A DNA stretch of 46,771 nucleotides from NCBI GenBank assembly GCA_938038385.1, contig CALHRD010000136.1, positions 1-46,771 of the forward strand. Reading direction: 5' to 3'. The notes below the pieces were generated by a model, which did no database searches, was not told the DNA's origin, and worked only from the letters and a program-made list of their open reading frames with translations. Positions 1-9,287 of this stretch are shown piece by piece (within the stretch, counting starts at the first letter, position 1; each line of letters opens with the position of its first letter). A program made the translations under genes and the position numbers. Source of the stretch: an uncultured Burkholderiales bacterium (GTDB lineage Bacteria > Pseudomonadota > Gammaproteobacteria > Burkholderiales > Thiobacillaceae).

Positions 1-57
1 GTCATCGCAGCCGCAGCCGATGCACCTGGCCACCCAGGTGATCGATTCAAGACCCAT
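1..57 (-). CDS. Start of an unidentified gene with a Cys-rich N-terminus (partial)
   Basis: An ATG at 57-55 opens a frame that is still open at the left edge. The 19 visible residues read MGLESITWVARCIGCGCDD. An AGGAG lies about ten bases upstream of the ATG. The start overlaps the end of the 105-residue gene by 11 bases, as the other junctions in this small operon do. The C-x2-C-x-C-D-D pattern resembles a short Cys motif seen at the N-terminus of uncharacterised phage and mobile-element proteins; that link is from memory and tentative. Function unknown. Only the start of the gene is in view. Confidence 0.5.
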   Translation of the reverse strand, partial: MGLESITWVARCIGCGCDD

Positions 58-364
58 GTTCTTGCTGCTCCTGTTGTCGAAAACGCCATAGCATCATGGC
101 GAAGTTGGCCACATCGATCTCCTGCCCGGCGGCCATGGGCACGCCTGCGCCATGCGCCAACATGGCGGTGTAGATGGCGTTGGCGTTCGCCGGATCGTTC
201 CACCCGGACCACCCCTCATGAGCCTTCTGCGCGAGCCTAGCCTTCATCGCCGCGGCGAACTGGTCCACGGCGGCATTGAGCAGATCGATCTCTTCCGAGA
301 CCCACTGGGGGTCTGGCGGTATGCCCTCCCAGTTCTTCAAGATCACGTGTTCACCACGCCTCAT
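47..364 (-). CDS. Hypothetical protein of a parAB-linked mobile element, 105 aa
   Basis: I do not recognise this protein. It is small and soluble, with no signal peptide or membrane segment. The sequence is helix-rich, with a Trp/Gly/Asn-rich middle (WSGWNDPANANA, residues 53-64) and a Gln/Glu-rich C-terminus. The ATG at 364 is chosen because the reading frame upstream of it is only the shadow of parB and has Arg/Ser-rich shadow composition. With that start it overlaps the end of parB by 14 bases, so it is probably translationally coupled. Its place after parA-parB suggests a role in maintenance or transfer of the same element, but nothing in the sequence shows the function. Confidence 0.75.
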   Translation of the reverse strand: MRRGEHVILKNWEGIPPDPQWVSEEIDLLNAAVDQFAAAMKARLAQKAHEGWSGWNDPANANAIYTAMLAHGAGVPMAAGQEIDVANFAMMLWRFRQQEQQEHGS

Positions 365-1178
365 GGCGGTCGAGCACCCTTCGCTCCGCCTCGAACCAGT
401 GTCCATAGGCGTCTCCATCCTGGCGTTCCATAGAGATGAGGAATGCCTCCTTCTGGATTGCCTCATGCAAATGCTGCCATGCGTCGTGTACGGAAGTCGG
501 CATTGGCGACGGGTCATTGACGGACGCGGACGACAGCCCGAGCCTCTTAAGTTCGGCCTCGAAGTTGCGCAGGGACAATACGGTGCCACTTTCCGCTTCC
601 AAGGCGGATTTGATCGCCAGGATGCCGGCAGCCTTGTCCCAGAAGCACATGTCGCCGCGCTGGTCGTTTTCGCCGATGTGTCCGGCAATGGCATCCGCTT
701 CGCCGCGCCACGCCCTGAAGCCGACCTCCACATGTTCAAACTGTTTCTGGCCCTCCTGGAAGAGCTGCTGCAGGATCACCAGCCTGGTATTGCCACCGCC
801 GCAGACGATGTAATGCTCTTCGTTTGGGCGCCGAGTGACATTGAACGGGGTCAGAAGGCCCACCGCACGGATGGACTCTTTGATTTCGTCGTACTTCGGA
901 TTGATGCTTCTCCTTGGGTTGCGGTCGTAAGGCAGGATCTGCATCACGGGCAAGAGAAGTCTGGCGCCGTCGAACTCATCCCCGCGTTTGATGCCCGCCG
1001 CGGCGTCCTGGCCTGTGATGTTGAGCCGGTCGTGGACCTTGAGGCGCTGGCGCACTTCTTGGGCGCTGTGGGGCGAGATGATCCCCTTGTCTTCCAGGCG
1101 TTTCCCCATGGATGGAACTTCCCGCGTCAAGGGCAGGCCATAGACGACGCCCTTGAAACGGTTGGATTTACCCGACAT
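351..1178 (-). CDS. parB: ParB-family partition protein of a PFGI-1-type integrative element
   Basis: This is a 275-residue ParB/Spo0J-type protein. The ParB N-terminal (sulfiredoxin-like) domain is visible as the NPRR segment followed by YDEIKESIRAVGLLTPFNV and the GGGNTR signature, which corresponds to the nucleotide/phosphate-binding box of the family. The pattern, including the RPNEEHYIV stretch between the two, is like ParB proteins of PFGI-1-class integrating conjugative elements rather than chromosomal ParB near the origin. The ATG at 1178 (MSGKSNRFKG) overlaps the parA stop by 11 bases; longer versions of the frame only read the parA shadow. It is expected to bind centromere-like sites and work with the adjacent ParA. 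A chromosomal or plasmid-derived ParB remnant is the main alternative. Confidence 0.85.
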   Translation of the reverse strand: MSGKSNRFKGVVYGLPLTREVPSMGKRLEDKGIISPHSAQEVRQRLKVHDRLNITGQDAAAGIKRGDEFDGARLLLPVMQILPYDRNPRRSINPKYDEIKESIRAVGLLTPFNVTRRPNEEHYIVCGGGNTRLVILQQLFQEGQKQFEHVEVGFRAWRGEADAIAGHIGENDQRGDMCFWDKAAGILAIKSALEAESGTVLSLRNFEAELKRLGLSSASVNDPSPMPTSVHDAWQHLHEAIQKEAFLISMERQDGDAYGHWFEAERRVLDRHEAW

Positions 1179-2064
1179 GGGAAGCGCCCTCCTCTTCCCC
1201 GCCGCCGCGATCGGACGCCTCCTCGTCCCCATAGACATGGCCGGCGTATACGCCATTCAGGCTCGGTATCAACTCCCAGGCGAGCTGGTGCATCACGTCA
1301 TAAGCGCAGGGCGTAGCCCCGCTGCGGTGCCGGTCGTAGCGATGCACCGGGATCTGTTCGGTGGCCGCCGCCTGATAGGCGTTGGCATTAGGGATGACGG
1401 TATCAAGCACCGTCACCTTGCCCTGCATGAGAATGAAGTTCTGGCGGATGGTGTCTGCCACCATCCTGGAGTTGTTGGATCGGCGCAGGCAGTTGATTAC
1501 TGCCTTCATCGGTCCGAGACCCGCGCCAATTGCGGTGGATGACTCGAGACGCTCTAACATCTTGAGCGTCCCATCCATGAACTCGGACCCGCTCAGCACG
1601 TCTGGACGCACCGGTGAAATAAGGAAGTCCGCGGCTAGTGCCACGGCATCCTCGATCGCCCCTGCCCCACCATGTGAATCCATGATGACGCAGTCGTAGT
1701 TGTCCACCACGTCCGGCGACCGCAAGGCCATCTTCAGCCGCACCGCTTGATCGATGCGGTTGTAGAGCCAGTCCGACAAGTTGATCTCAGGCGAATCTGA
1801 GATCACTATGTCCAGGGTGCCGGGCAGGTGGGGAAGATCGATTACGGAGATACCGTCCGCGGTGACCATGCCTTTGGTCACCACGTAAGCAAGACCGTGG
1901 ACTGCCCTGCGGCGGATAGGGAAAAACTTTGAAAGGGATGGCTTCTCGTCCGCGTCAATCAAGAGCACGCGCAAGCCCATATCGGCCAGAAGCGCGCCCA
2001 GATTGGCGGCCAGCGTCGTCTTTCCGACACCCCCCTTGGTGCTGACTATAGCTATCTTGATCAC
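1168..2064 (-). CDS. parA: ParA-family partition ATPase
   Basis: A 298-residue MinD/ParA-type ATPase. The deviant Walker A box KGGVGKTT sits at residues 10-17, followed by a Walker A' region (VLLIDADEKPSLSKFF) and a Walker B-like segment (CVIMDSHGG). The length is usual for element-borne ParA without an N-terminal DNA-binding extension. The start is GTG at 2064, supported by AGGAG seven bases upstream; no ATG lies in a better place. It is the first gene of the visible element operon (parA-parB-105 aa protein-Cys-rich gene). ParA dimers bind DNA non-specifically and are released by ParB, which drives segregation or stabilisation of the excised element. The family is certain; the element assignment is inferred from ParB and context. 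Confidence 0.93.
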   Translation of the reverse strand: MIKIAIVSTKGGVGKTTLAANLGALLADMGLRVLLIDADEKPSLSKFFPIRRRAVHGLAYVVTKGMVTADGISVIDLPHLPGTLDIVISDSPEINLSDWLYNRIDQAVRLKMALRSPDVVDNYDCVIMDSHGGAGAIEDAVALAADFLISPVRPDVLSGSEFMDGTLKMLERLESSTAIGAGLGPMKAVINCLRRSNNSRMVADTIRQNFILMQGKVTVLDTVIPNANAYQAAATEQIPVHRYDRHRSGATPCAYDVMHQLAWELIPSLNGVYAGHVYGDEEASDRGGGEEEGASHVG

Positions 2065-2168
2065 GCCTGCTCTCCTTCCATGGGGGGCGTGGAAGCGGGC
2101 GGCTGTATATTATGTAAAATATGGTAAAGATCTGTCCTGTTTTGCGCGCGGTGGTGTCTGTGCGCTGC
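2065..2168. other. Probable junction between the mobile element and the chromosome
   Basis: This 104-base gap separates parA from the 3' end of the DUF2905 gene. It holds an AT-rich patch (about 2106-2130, with ATATT-6-AATAT symmetry) that probably contains the parA promoter or operator. No tRNA gene is present, so a tRNA-type attachment site is not visible here. Because everything to the right is conserved chromosomal synteny, the element boundary should lie within or close to this gap. The exact attachment site cannot be set from one end. Confidence 0.45.
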
Positions 2169-2369
2169 TCACCGCCTGAAGATCCACAGGATCAGCGTGA
2201 GGATGACGGAAACCAGCAAACCGCTGGTGAGCGGGAAATAGAACTGATAGCCCTTGCGCACGATGCGGATGTCACCCGGCAGGTTGCCGAGGCCCAGCTT
2301 GGCGAGGATGGGCCAGAGCAGGCCGAAGCCGATCAGAATGATGCCCAGGGTGATGAGCCACTTGGCCAT
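2169..2369 (-). CDS. DUF2905 family small inner-membrane protein
   Basis: A 66-residue protein with two hydrophobic helices (about residues 4-24 and 44-62) joined by a conserved loop, LPGDIRIVRKGYQFYFPL, that marks the DUF2905 family. The family has no known function. It starts 11 bases after the rluB stop and is the last gene of the rnm-to-DUF2905 run. The next gene downstream belongs to the parAB element, so this is the last chromosomal gene before the foreign DNA. Its 3' end may be close to an attachment site. Confidence 0.88.
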   Translation of the reverse strand: MAKWLITLGIILIGFGLLWPILAKLGLGNLPGDIRIVRKGYQFYFPLTSGLLVSVILTLILWIFRR

Positions 2370-2380
2370 GCCTGATAAAG

Positions 2381-3322
2381 CTACCGTCGGCGCGGTTTGC
2401 CGGGCGGTCTACCCGGCCGTTTCGTTGTCGGGGCCTCGGCCGTCGGGTTTGGTGCCGGGCGATAGGGCTGCTCCTCCTTGCCGTGTCGTGCCGTTTGCCC
2501 GGAGCGCCGGCCGTCAGCCGGCGCCGGTTGCCCCAGGCCGCACCAGTCCAACAGCTGCCGCACCTCCTCATCGCTCAGGTCCTGGAACATGCCCCGTTTG
2601 AGCCGAGGCGGCATGGCGATGGGTCCGAAACGCACCCGGATGAGACGGCTCACCGTCAGGCCCAGGGCCTCGAACAGACGGCGTACCTCCCGGTTGCGCC
2701 CTTCCCGAAGTACCAGTCGATACCACTGATTGGCGCCCTCCCCGCCGGCGGGGACGATGCTGTCCACCCGCGCCATGCCGTCGTTCAGTTCGATGCCTGA
2801 CAACAGTCGGTCCGTCTGTTCCCGATCCAGTTCACCCAGGATGCGCACGGCGTACTCACGCTCCACTTCATAGCGCGGATGCGACAGGCGATTGGCCAGT
2901 TCGCCGTGGGTGGTGAAGACGAGCAGACCCTCTGTGTTGAAATCGAGGCGACCCACCGAGATCCAGCGCTGTCCCTTCAGACGCGGCAGCCGGTCGAACA
3001 CCGAGGGACGCCCTTCCGGGTCGTCACGCGAGACGATCTCGCCTTCGGGTTTGTGATACATCAGCACCCGCGGGTGGGTCTTCCGCCAGGGCAGATGTAC
3101 GACGCGGCCGTGGATGCGAACGACATCCGTGGGTCTGATCCGGTCGCCCACCTGCGCGGGCTGACCGTTGATGCTGGCGGCACCCGAGGCGATCAGCTCC
3201 TCCATCTCGCGGCGGGATCCGAGTCCGGCGGCGGCCAGCATCTTGTGCAGCTTTTCGCTCTGCGTCTCATAGTCATCCAGCATGACCTTGAGAGGGCGGC
3301 CGAAGTAGGAAAATCGCGGCAT
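2381..3322 (-). CDS. rluB: 23S rRNA pseudouridine synthase, RluB type
   Basis: This enzyme makes pseudouridine in 23S rRNA (position 2605 in E. coli numbering). An S4 RNA-binding domain runs from about residue 24 to 70. The catalytic motif GRLDFNTEGLLVF follows, with the nucleophilic Asp at residue 127. The RsuA/RluB-family motif EGRNREVRRLFEALG lies further on. The last 40 or so residues are basic and rich in Pro, Arg and Lys, a common extension in RluB. The ATG at 3322 starts 5 bases after the scpB stop. A second in-frame ATG at 3283 with AAGG upstream is also possible and would remove 13 residues. The scpA-scpB-rluB order is widely conserved. Confidence 0.94.
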   Translation of the reverse strand: MPRFSYFGRPLKVMLDDYETQSEKLHKMLAAAGLGSRREMEELIASGAASINGQPAQVGDRIRPTDVVRIHGRVVHLPWRKTHPRVLMYHKPEGEIVSRDDPEGRPSVFDRLPRLKGQRWISVGRLDFNTEGLLVFTTHGELANRLSHPRYEVEREYAVRILGELDREQTDRLLSGIELNDGMARVDSIVPAGGEGANQWYRLVLREGRNREVRRLFEALGLTVSRLIRVRFGPIAMPPRLKRGMFQDLSDEEVRQLLDWCGLGQPAPADGRRSGQTARHGKEEQPYRPAPNPTAEAPTTKRPGRPPGKPRRR

Positions 3323-3327
3323 GGTGC

Positions 3328-3990
3328 TTACTGGGTGGATGAACCGGCATCCGGATCGATTGCCGCTGCCGGCAACAGTTCCTCGCGGCTGACTTCCGGC
3401 AGGGGGGGGAGCTCGGACAGGGCGCGCAGATTGAGGTCGCTGAGGAAGCGTTTGGTCGTGGCATAGAGTGCCGGCCGGCCGGGTACGTCCCGATGCCCCA
3501 CGGTCTCGATCCAGCCACGTTCCTCCAGAGTCCTGATGATCTGGCTGCTGACCGTGACCCCGCGGATCTCCTCGATGTCACCGCGGGTGACGGGCTGGCG
3601 ATAGGCAATGATGGCGAGCGTCTCCAGCGTGGCGCGCGAATATTTCGGCGGCTTTTCCGGATTCAGACGGTCCAGGTAGACCTGATACTCGGGTCGGGTC
3701 TGGAAACGCCAGCCTTCCGCCACCACGACGAGCTCCACTCCCCTGCCCTCCCAGTCCTGCCGCAATTCGTCCAGGGCCCTGCGCAGGAAGTCGGGATGCA
3801 GTTCTTCCCGGAACACCTTGCGCAACTCGTTCAGGGATATGGGTTGCTGCTGGGTGAGGAGCACCGTTTCCAGGACCCGCTTGACATCGGCCAGGCGCTC
3901 GGGTCGTGCGGCGGGCAACCCCAGGAACGGCTCGTCCTCCTCTGGGGCATTTCCGGTACCCGGGGTGCAGCTATCGAGAACTGTCGACAT
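3328..3990 (-). CDS. scpB: Segregation and condensation protein B
   Basis: ScpB is the winged-helix accessory subunit of the SMC-ScpAB condensin. The 220-residue protein has the two winged-helix domains: about residues 30-105 (from [12 protein letters not shown]) and 115-190 ([20 protein letters not shown], then [21 protein letters not shown]). These are the clearest ScpB signatures. The start ATG at 3990 overlaps the end of scpA by 20 bases; the longer open frame upstream only reads through scpA. Presence of ScpAB implies an SMC protein elsewhere, or a partnership with MksB/MukB-like proteins. The N-terminal 25 residues are variable, as usual. Confidence 0.94.
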   Translation of the reverse strand: MSTVLDSCTPGTGNAPEEDEPFLGLPAARPERLADVKRVLETVLLTQQQPISLNELRKVFREELHPDFLRRALDELRQDWEGRGVELVVVAEGWRFQTRPEYQVYLDRLNPEKPPKYSRATLETLAIIAYRQPVTRGDIEEIRGVTVSSQIIRTLEERGWIETVGHRDVPGRPALYATTKRFLSDLNLRALSELPPLPEVSREELLPAAAIDPDAGSSTQ

Positions 3991-4828
3991 GGTACAGACG
4001 GGCATGGATGGGGGCGAAGGGTGCAGTCTGCACGATCTCCACCAGACGCTCGCGCACCAGTTCCAGGATGGCCAGGAAGGTGACCACCAGTTCGGCCCGG
4101 CCACCTGGCTTGGGGAACAGCTCGGCGAACGGCGAGTAACGGTGTTCCTGCAGCGTCCTCAGGATGCGGCTCATGTGCTCGCGCACGGAGAGTTCCTGGC
4201 GCGAGACGCGGTGATGCCGGGTCATGCTCGCCCGCCTGAGGATGTCTCCCCAGGCCGCGAGGAGGTCCTGCGCCCTGACCTGGGGCAGGCGCTGCACCGC
4301 CAGCTTCTCGATCCACACCGCCACCGGCAGGAAATCACGGCCAGATTGCGGCATGACCTCCAGCTCGCGGGCGGCGAGCCGGGTCTGTTCGTATTCCAGC
4401 AGGCGGCGTACCAGCTCGGCGCGCGGGTCCGCATCCCCCTCCTCCTCCGCCTTTTCCGGCCGCGGCAGCAGCATGCGCGACTTGATCTCGATGAGCATGG
4501 CCGCCATCACCAGGTACTCGGCGGCCAGTTCCAGGCGGTGAGCACGCATCGCCTCGACATAACCCATGTATTGTCGGGTGAGCTCCGCCATGGGGATGTC
4601 CAGCACGTTGATGTTGTTGCGCCGTATCAGCCACAACAGCAGGTCGAGGGGACCTTCGAAGGCCTCCAGGATCACTTCCAGGGCATCGGGTGGGATATAG
4701 AGGTCCTGTGGCAGGTCCGTCCAGTCCTCGCCGAGGACGCGCGCACGCGGCAGCTCTGGCGTGGCCGGTACGGGATCGGCGGAGGCTGCGGATCGTTCGG
4801 GCATACGGCGCGTTCCCTCGTCAGGCAT
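3971..4828 (-). CDS. scpA: Segregation and condensation protein A
   Basis: ScpA is the kleisin that bridges the SMC heads. The 285-residue protein shows the kleisin N-terminal signature [24 protein letters not shown], which contacts the SMC neck, and the helix [21 protein letters not shown]. The C-terminal winged-helix part ([19 protein letters not shown]) binds the SMC head. The ATG at 4828 starts 13 bases after the lon stop. An ATG at 4804 (MPERSA) with AGGGA upstream is equally plausible. The first 35 residues are low-complexity and probably disordered. It is co-transcribed with lon, scpB and rluB. Confidence 0.94.
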   Translation of the reverse strand: MPDEGTRRMPERSAASADPVPATPELPRARVLGEDWTDLPQDLYIPPDALEVILEAFEGPLDLLLWLIRRNNINVLDIPMAELTRQYMGYVEAMRAHRLELAAEYLVMAAMLIEIKSRMLLPRPEKAEEEGDADPRAELVRRLLEYEQTRLAARELEVMPQSGRDFLPVAVWIEKLAVQRLPQVRAQDLLAAWGDILRRASMTRHHRVSRQELSVREHMSRILRTLQEHRYSPFAELFPKPGGRAELVVTFLAILELVRERLVEIVQTAPFAPIHARLYHVDSSR

Positions 4829-4841
4829 CCGTGTCTGGCAA

Positions 4842-7253
4842 TCAGCCTGCGAACACCAGCCGGGCGACTTCCCGATAGTGCCTGACGAAATGCACCTCCA
4901 GCCCGGACCTGACATAGTCGGGCAGGCGATCATAATCGGGCTTGTTGGCTGCGGGCAGGATCAGCTCGCGGATGCTGACACGCTTGGCGGCGATGACCTT
5001 CTCGCGGATGCCTCCCACCGGCAGCACCTGACCGGTCAGGGTCAGCTCGCCGGTCATGGCCAGCGTCCTGGCGAGCTTCTCGTTGCGCGCAAGCGACAGG
5101 AGGGCCGTGGCCATGGTGATGCCGGCGCTCGGTCCATCCTTGGGCGTGGCCCCTTCCGGCACGTGCAGGTGCACGAAGGCCTGATCGAAAAAACCGGGGT
5201 CGCCCTTGTAGGGCTTGAGGTGGCTCGCGATGTAGCTGTAGGCGATCTCGGCCGACTCTTTCATCACCTCTCCCAGCTTGCCGGTGAGCTTGAAGCCGCG
5301 GTTCAGGGTGTGCACCTTGGTCGCCTCGATGGTGAGCGTCGCCCCGCCCAGGGGGGTCCAGGCCAATCCGGTGACCACGCCCACGCCGCTGGGTGGACGC
5401 TCGGGCAGGTGCGGCGGCTGGTCCAGGTACTGCTCGACCTCGTCGGCGGTGACGTGGAGGCGTTCGGCCTCGCCACGCACGATCTTCACCACTCCTTTCC
5501 TGACCACCTTGCCCAGGGCCTGCTCCAGCTGGCGCACCCCGGCCTCACGGGCATAGCCTTCGATGATGCGGCGGACGGCCGCCTCGGTGATGCTGATCTG
5601 ACCGCGTTGAAGACCGGCCTTCTTGATTTGCTTGGGCCAAAGGTGATGTCGGGCGATGGCCACCTTTTCGTCCGTGAGGTAGCCGGCCAGGCGGATCACC
5701 TCCATACGGTCCAGCAGCGGCGCCGGGATGCTGTCAAGCTGGTTGGCGGTGCAGATGAACAGCACCTTGGACAGGTCGAAACGCACATCCAGATAGTGGT
5801 CGAGGAATTCGGCGTTCTGCTCCGGGTCGAGCACCTCCAGCAGCGCGCTCGCCGGGTCGCCGTGATAGGAGGCGCCGATCTTGTCCACCTCGTCGAGCAT
5901 GATGACCGGGTTCTGCGACTCCACTTCCTTGATCGCCTGGATGAACTTGCCGGGCATGGCGCCGATGTATGTGCGACGGTGCCCCTTGATCTCCGCCTCG
6001 TCGCGCATGCCACCGACGGAGAAGCGGTAGAACCTGCGTCCCAGGGTGCGGGCAATGGAACGGCCGATGGACGTCTTGCCCACGCCGGGCGGCCCGACCA
6101 GCAGGAGGATGGAACCGGCCACCTCGCCCTTCATGGCGCCCACGGCCAGGAATTCGACGATGCGTTCCTTGACGTCGTCGAGGCCGTCGTGGTCCTGGTC
6201 GAGGATCTTGCGGGCACGGACCAGGTCCAGCTTGTCACGGGTGATCCTGCCCCAGGGCAGGCTGGTGAGCCATTCGAGGTAGTTGCGCGTGACGGTGTAT
6301 TCCGGCGAACCGTGTTCCAGGCCGGCGAGCTTGTTCATCTCCTCGTTGAGCTTTTTCTCGGCATGCGGCGGCAGCTTCAGTTTGCGCACCCGCTCGTGAT
6401 AGAGCTCCAGATCGGCGGTCCGGTCGTCCTTGGCGATGCCCAGTTCCTTCTGGATGGCCTTGAGCTGCTCGCGCAGAAAGAACTCGCGCTGCTGTTTGGT
6501 CATCTTCTCCTCGACCTGCGCGCGGATCTTGGTCTGCAGGCGGGCGACCTCCAGCTCCTTCTTGACCAGCACCAGGACCTTTTCCATGCGCCGGCGCAGG
6601 CTGAAGGCCTCCAACACCTCCTGCAGCTTGTCCTTGGGCGCGGTGGTCAGGCTGGCGGCGAAATCGGTCAGCAGGGAGGGCTCGTTGGGGGAGAAGCGGT
6701 TGAGGAAGAACTTCAGTTCCTCCGAGTACAAGGGGTTGAGGGGCAGCAGCTCCTTGATCGCGTTGATGATGGCGAGCGCGTAGGCCTTGATCTCTTCGCC
6801 GCTGGCGTCCTGACGGCTCTCGGCCGGATATTCGACGCGGGCGAAGAAGGGCGGCTCGCCGGAGATCCACTCGGCAATGCGAAAGCGGGTGATCCCTTCG
6901 GCGATGAACTGGATCTTTCCGTCCGAGCGCATGGGGTGATGCATGCGCACCAGGGTCCCGACGGCGTGGAAATCCTCCGGTCGTGCATCATCCGACTTGT
7001 CCCCGCGCACCAGCACCAGACCGACCAGGTGGTGGGGGGTGTCGCCTATGCGCTTGACCGTCTCCATCCACGCCGCCTCGTTCATCAACAACGGCAGGGT
7101 CTGGGCCGGGAAGAAGGGCTTCTCGGTCATCGGCAGCAGATGAATGGCATTCGGCCAGGTCTGCGCCGGCAGATGGGTGCTGCCCGCCTCACCCTGCGGG
7201 GTGTCGGCAAACTCGACGAGTTCGCCTTCGATGGGCTGATGGTCTTCGGTCAT
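4842..7253 (-). CDS. lon: ATP-dependent protease Lon
   Basis: Lon degrades misfolded and regulatory proteins in the cytoplasm. The 803-residue protein has the LonA layout: an N-terminal substrate-binding domain, a coiled-coil stretch (about 220-310), an AAA+ module with Walker A GPPGVGKT near residue 392, and a C-terminal Ser-Lys protease domain with Ser709 in DGPSAGIT and Lys752 in GGIREK. The Ser-Lys spacing of 43 equals that of E. coli Lon. The N-terminus is somewhat longer than in E. coli Lon. The ATG at 7253 is the first in frame. A sigma-32-like promoter lies about 35-60 bases upstream, so heat-shock control independent of trpS is likely. Confidence 0.97.
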   Translation of the reverse strand: MTEDHQPIEGELVEFADTPQGEAGSTHLPAQTWPNAIHLLPMTEKPFFPAQTLPLLMNEAAWMETVKRIGDTPHHLVGLVLVRGDKSDDARPEDFHAVGTLVRMHHPMRSDGKIQFIAEGITRFRIAEWISGEPPFFARVEYPAESRQDASGEEIKAYALAIINAIKELLPLNPLYSEELKFFLNRFSPNEPSLLTDFAASLTTAPKDKLQEVLEAFSLRRRMEKVLVLVKKELEVARLQTKIRAQVEEKMTKQQREFFLREQLKAIQKELGIAKDDRTADLELYHERVRKLKLPPHAEKKLNEEMNKLAGLEHGSPEYTVTRNYLEWLTSLPWGRITRDKLDLVRARKILDQDHDGLDDVKERIVEFLAVGAMKGEVAGSILLLVGPPGVGKTSIGRSIARTLGRRFYRFSVGGMRDEAEIKGHRRTYIGAMPGKFIQAIKEVESQNPVIMLDEVDKIGASYHGDPASALLEVLDPEQNAEFLDHYLDVRFDLSKVLFICTANQLDSIPAPLLDRMEVIRLAGYLTDEKVAIARHHLWPKQIKKAGLQRGQISITEAAVRRIIEGYAREAGVRQLEQALGKVVRKGVVKIVRGEAERLHVTADEVEQYLDQPPHLPERPPSGVGVVTGLAWTPLGGATLTIEATKVHTLNRGFKLTGKLGEVMKESAEIAYSYIASHLKPYKGDPGFFDQAFVHLHVPEGATPKDGPSAGITMATALLSLARNEKLARTLAMTGELTLTGQVLPVGGIREKVIAAKRVSIRELILPAANKPDYDRLPDYVRSGLEVHFVRHYREVARLVFAG

Positions 7254-7285
7254 GTTTCCGCCACGGGCTTGATCATGACCTGTTG

Positions 7286-7312
7286 GTATGGCCTCGGCAG
7301 GACGATTTCAAG
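7286..7312 (-). promoter_or_regulatory. Candidate sigma-32 (heat-shock) promoter of lon
   Basis: On the minus strand the sequence is CTTGAAA (7312-7306), a 13-base spacer, then GCCATAC (7292-7286). The first element is a perfect match to the RpoH -35 box CTTGAAA. The second matches five of seven positions of CCCATNT. The predicted transcript begins near 7279 and gives lon a leader of about 25 bases. It lies in the only sizeable gap between trpS and lon. In E. coli lon is a sigma-32 gene, which supports the reading. Not tested experimentally. Confidence 0.65.
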
Positions 7313-7331
7313 TGAGCGGATCCGAACACCG

Positions 7332-8534
<1,203 letters not shown>

Positions 8535-8535
8535 G

Positions 8536-8571
8536 TCAGGTATCAGGGATCAGGTATCGGGTATCGGATCA
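8536..8571. repeat. Degenerate short tandem repeats in the M50-trpS gap
   Basis: Two copies of TCAGGTATCRGG (8536-8547 and 8550-8561, period 14) are followed by a partial third copy (TATCGGATCA). They fill the whole space between the trpS start codon and the stop codon of the upstream protease gene, and include that stop. No Shine-Dalgarno sequence remains in front of trpS. Short GGTATC/AGGTATC repeats of this kind look like slipped-strand expansions. Confidence 0.7.
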
Positions 8572-9273
8572 GCTCAGCACGATCTGGATCAGGGCCAGCA
8601 GCTCGATGGAATGCAGGCCGAAGATCGTGGAGCAAAGGGCGATGACGGCCTGGATCATGGGCCACAGGAAGATCCCGAGCAGACCGGTGAAGATCAGGGC
8701 GAGCAGGATGAACAGGCCGTAGGGTTCGACGCGGGCCAGGGCATAGGCCGGCCGCGGCGGCAACAGGCTCACGGCGATGCGCCCGCCGTCCAGGGGCGGC
8801 ACCGGAAGGAGGTTGAGCGCCATCAGGATGGCATTTATGAACACGCCGGCTGCCCCCATCAGGGCCAGCGGCATGGCGAAGGCGCTGCCCTGGATGGCGA
8901 AGGACAGCTTGATCATTGCCGTCCAGAACAGGGCCATGACCAGATTGGCGCCCGGACCGGCGGCCGCCACCCACAGCATGTCCTGCTTGGGGCGGCGAAG
9001 GTTGCGGAAATTCACCGGTACCGGTTTGGCCCAGCCGAACAGGATCCCGCCCGCCCCCGCCAGCTTGGACAGCAGCAGGATGCCCAGCGGCACCAGAATG
9101 GTCCCGACCGGATCGATGTGGCGCAACGGATTCAGACTTATGCGACCCTCCAGTTCTGCAGTGCGGTCGCCGAAGCGGCGCGCGGCATAGCCATGGGCCG
9201 CCTCGTGCAGGGTGATGGCATAGATGACCGGCAGTGCGAACACGGCGATCTTCTGTATGAGGGTCAATTCCAA
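8569..9273 (-). CDS. Site-2 protease family (M50) membrane metalloprotease
   Basis: A 234-residue integral membrane protein of the compact M50 type without a PDZ domain. The zinc-binding motif HEAAH is at residues 23-27 in the first membrane segment. The third ligand is in the NLLPVPPLDGG motif (NPxxDG type) in a later segment. Several further hydrophobic helices cover most of the length. Such proteases cut within membranes, but no substrate can be told from the sequence. This family is regularly encoded next to trpS and scpA/scpB in proteobacteria. The ATG at 9273 is 14 bases from the yciO stop. Not RseP: it lacks the PDZ domains and is half as long. Confidence 0.92.
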   Translation of the reverse strand: MELTLIQKIAVFALPVIYAITLHEAAHGYAARRFGDRTAELEGRISLNPLRHIDPVGTILVPLGILLLSKLAGAGGILFGWAKPVPVNFRNLRRPKQDMLWVAAAGPGANLVMALFWTAMIKLSFAIQGSAFAMPLALMGAAGVFINAILMALNLLPVPPLDGGRIAVSLLPPRPAYALARVEPYGLFILLALIFTGLLGIFLWPMIQAVIALCSTIFGLHSIELLALIQIVLS

Positions 9274-9287
9274 GGTTCAGTCGCCTC

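Noticed and set aside
276-1316. A 346-codon plus-strand frame
   Set aside because: Antisense to parB and the end of parA, both well supported.
2065-2168. tRNA gene as the element's attachment site
   Set aside because: No cloverleaf or TTC-arm sequence could be drawn on either strand of this gap.
8569-9273. RseP/RasP regulated protease
   Set aside because: No PDZ domain and only 234 residues; not associated with rseA or bam genes.
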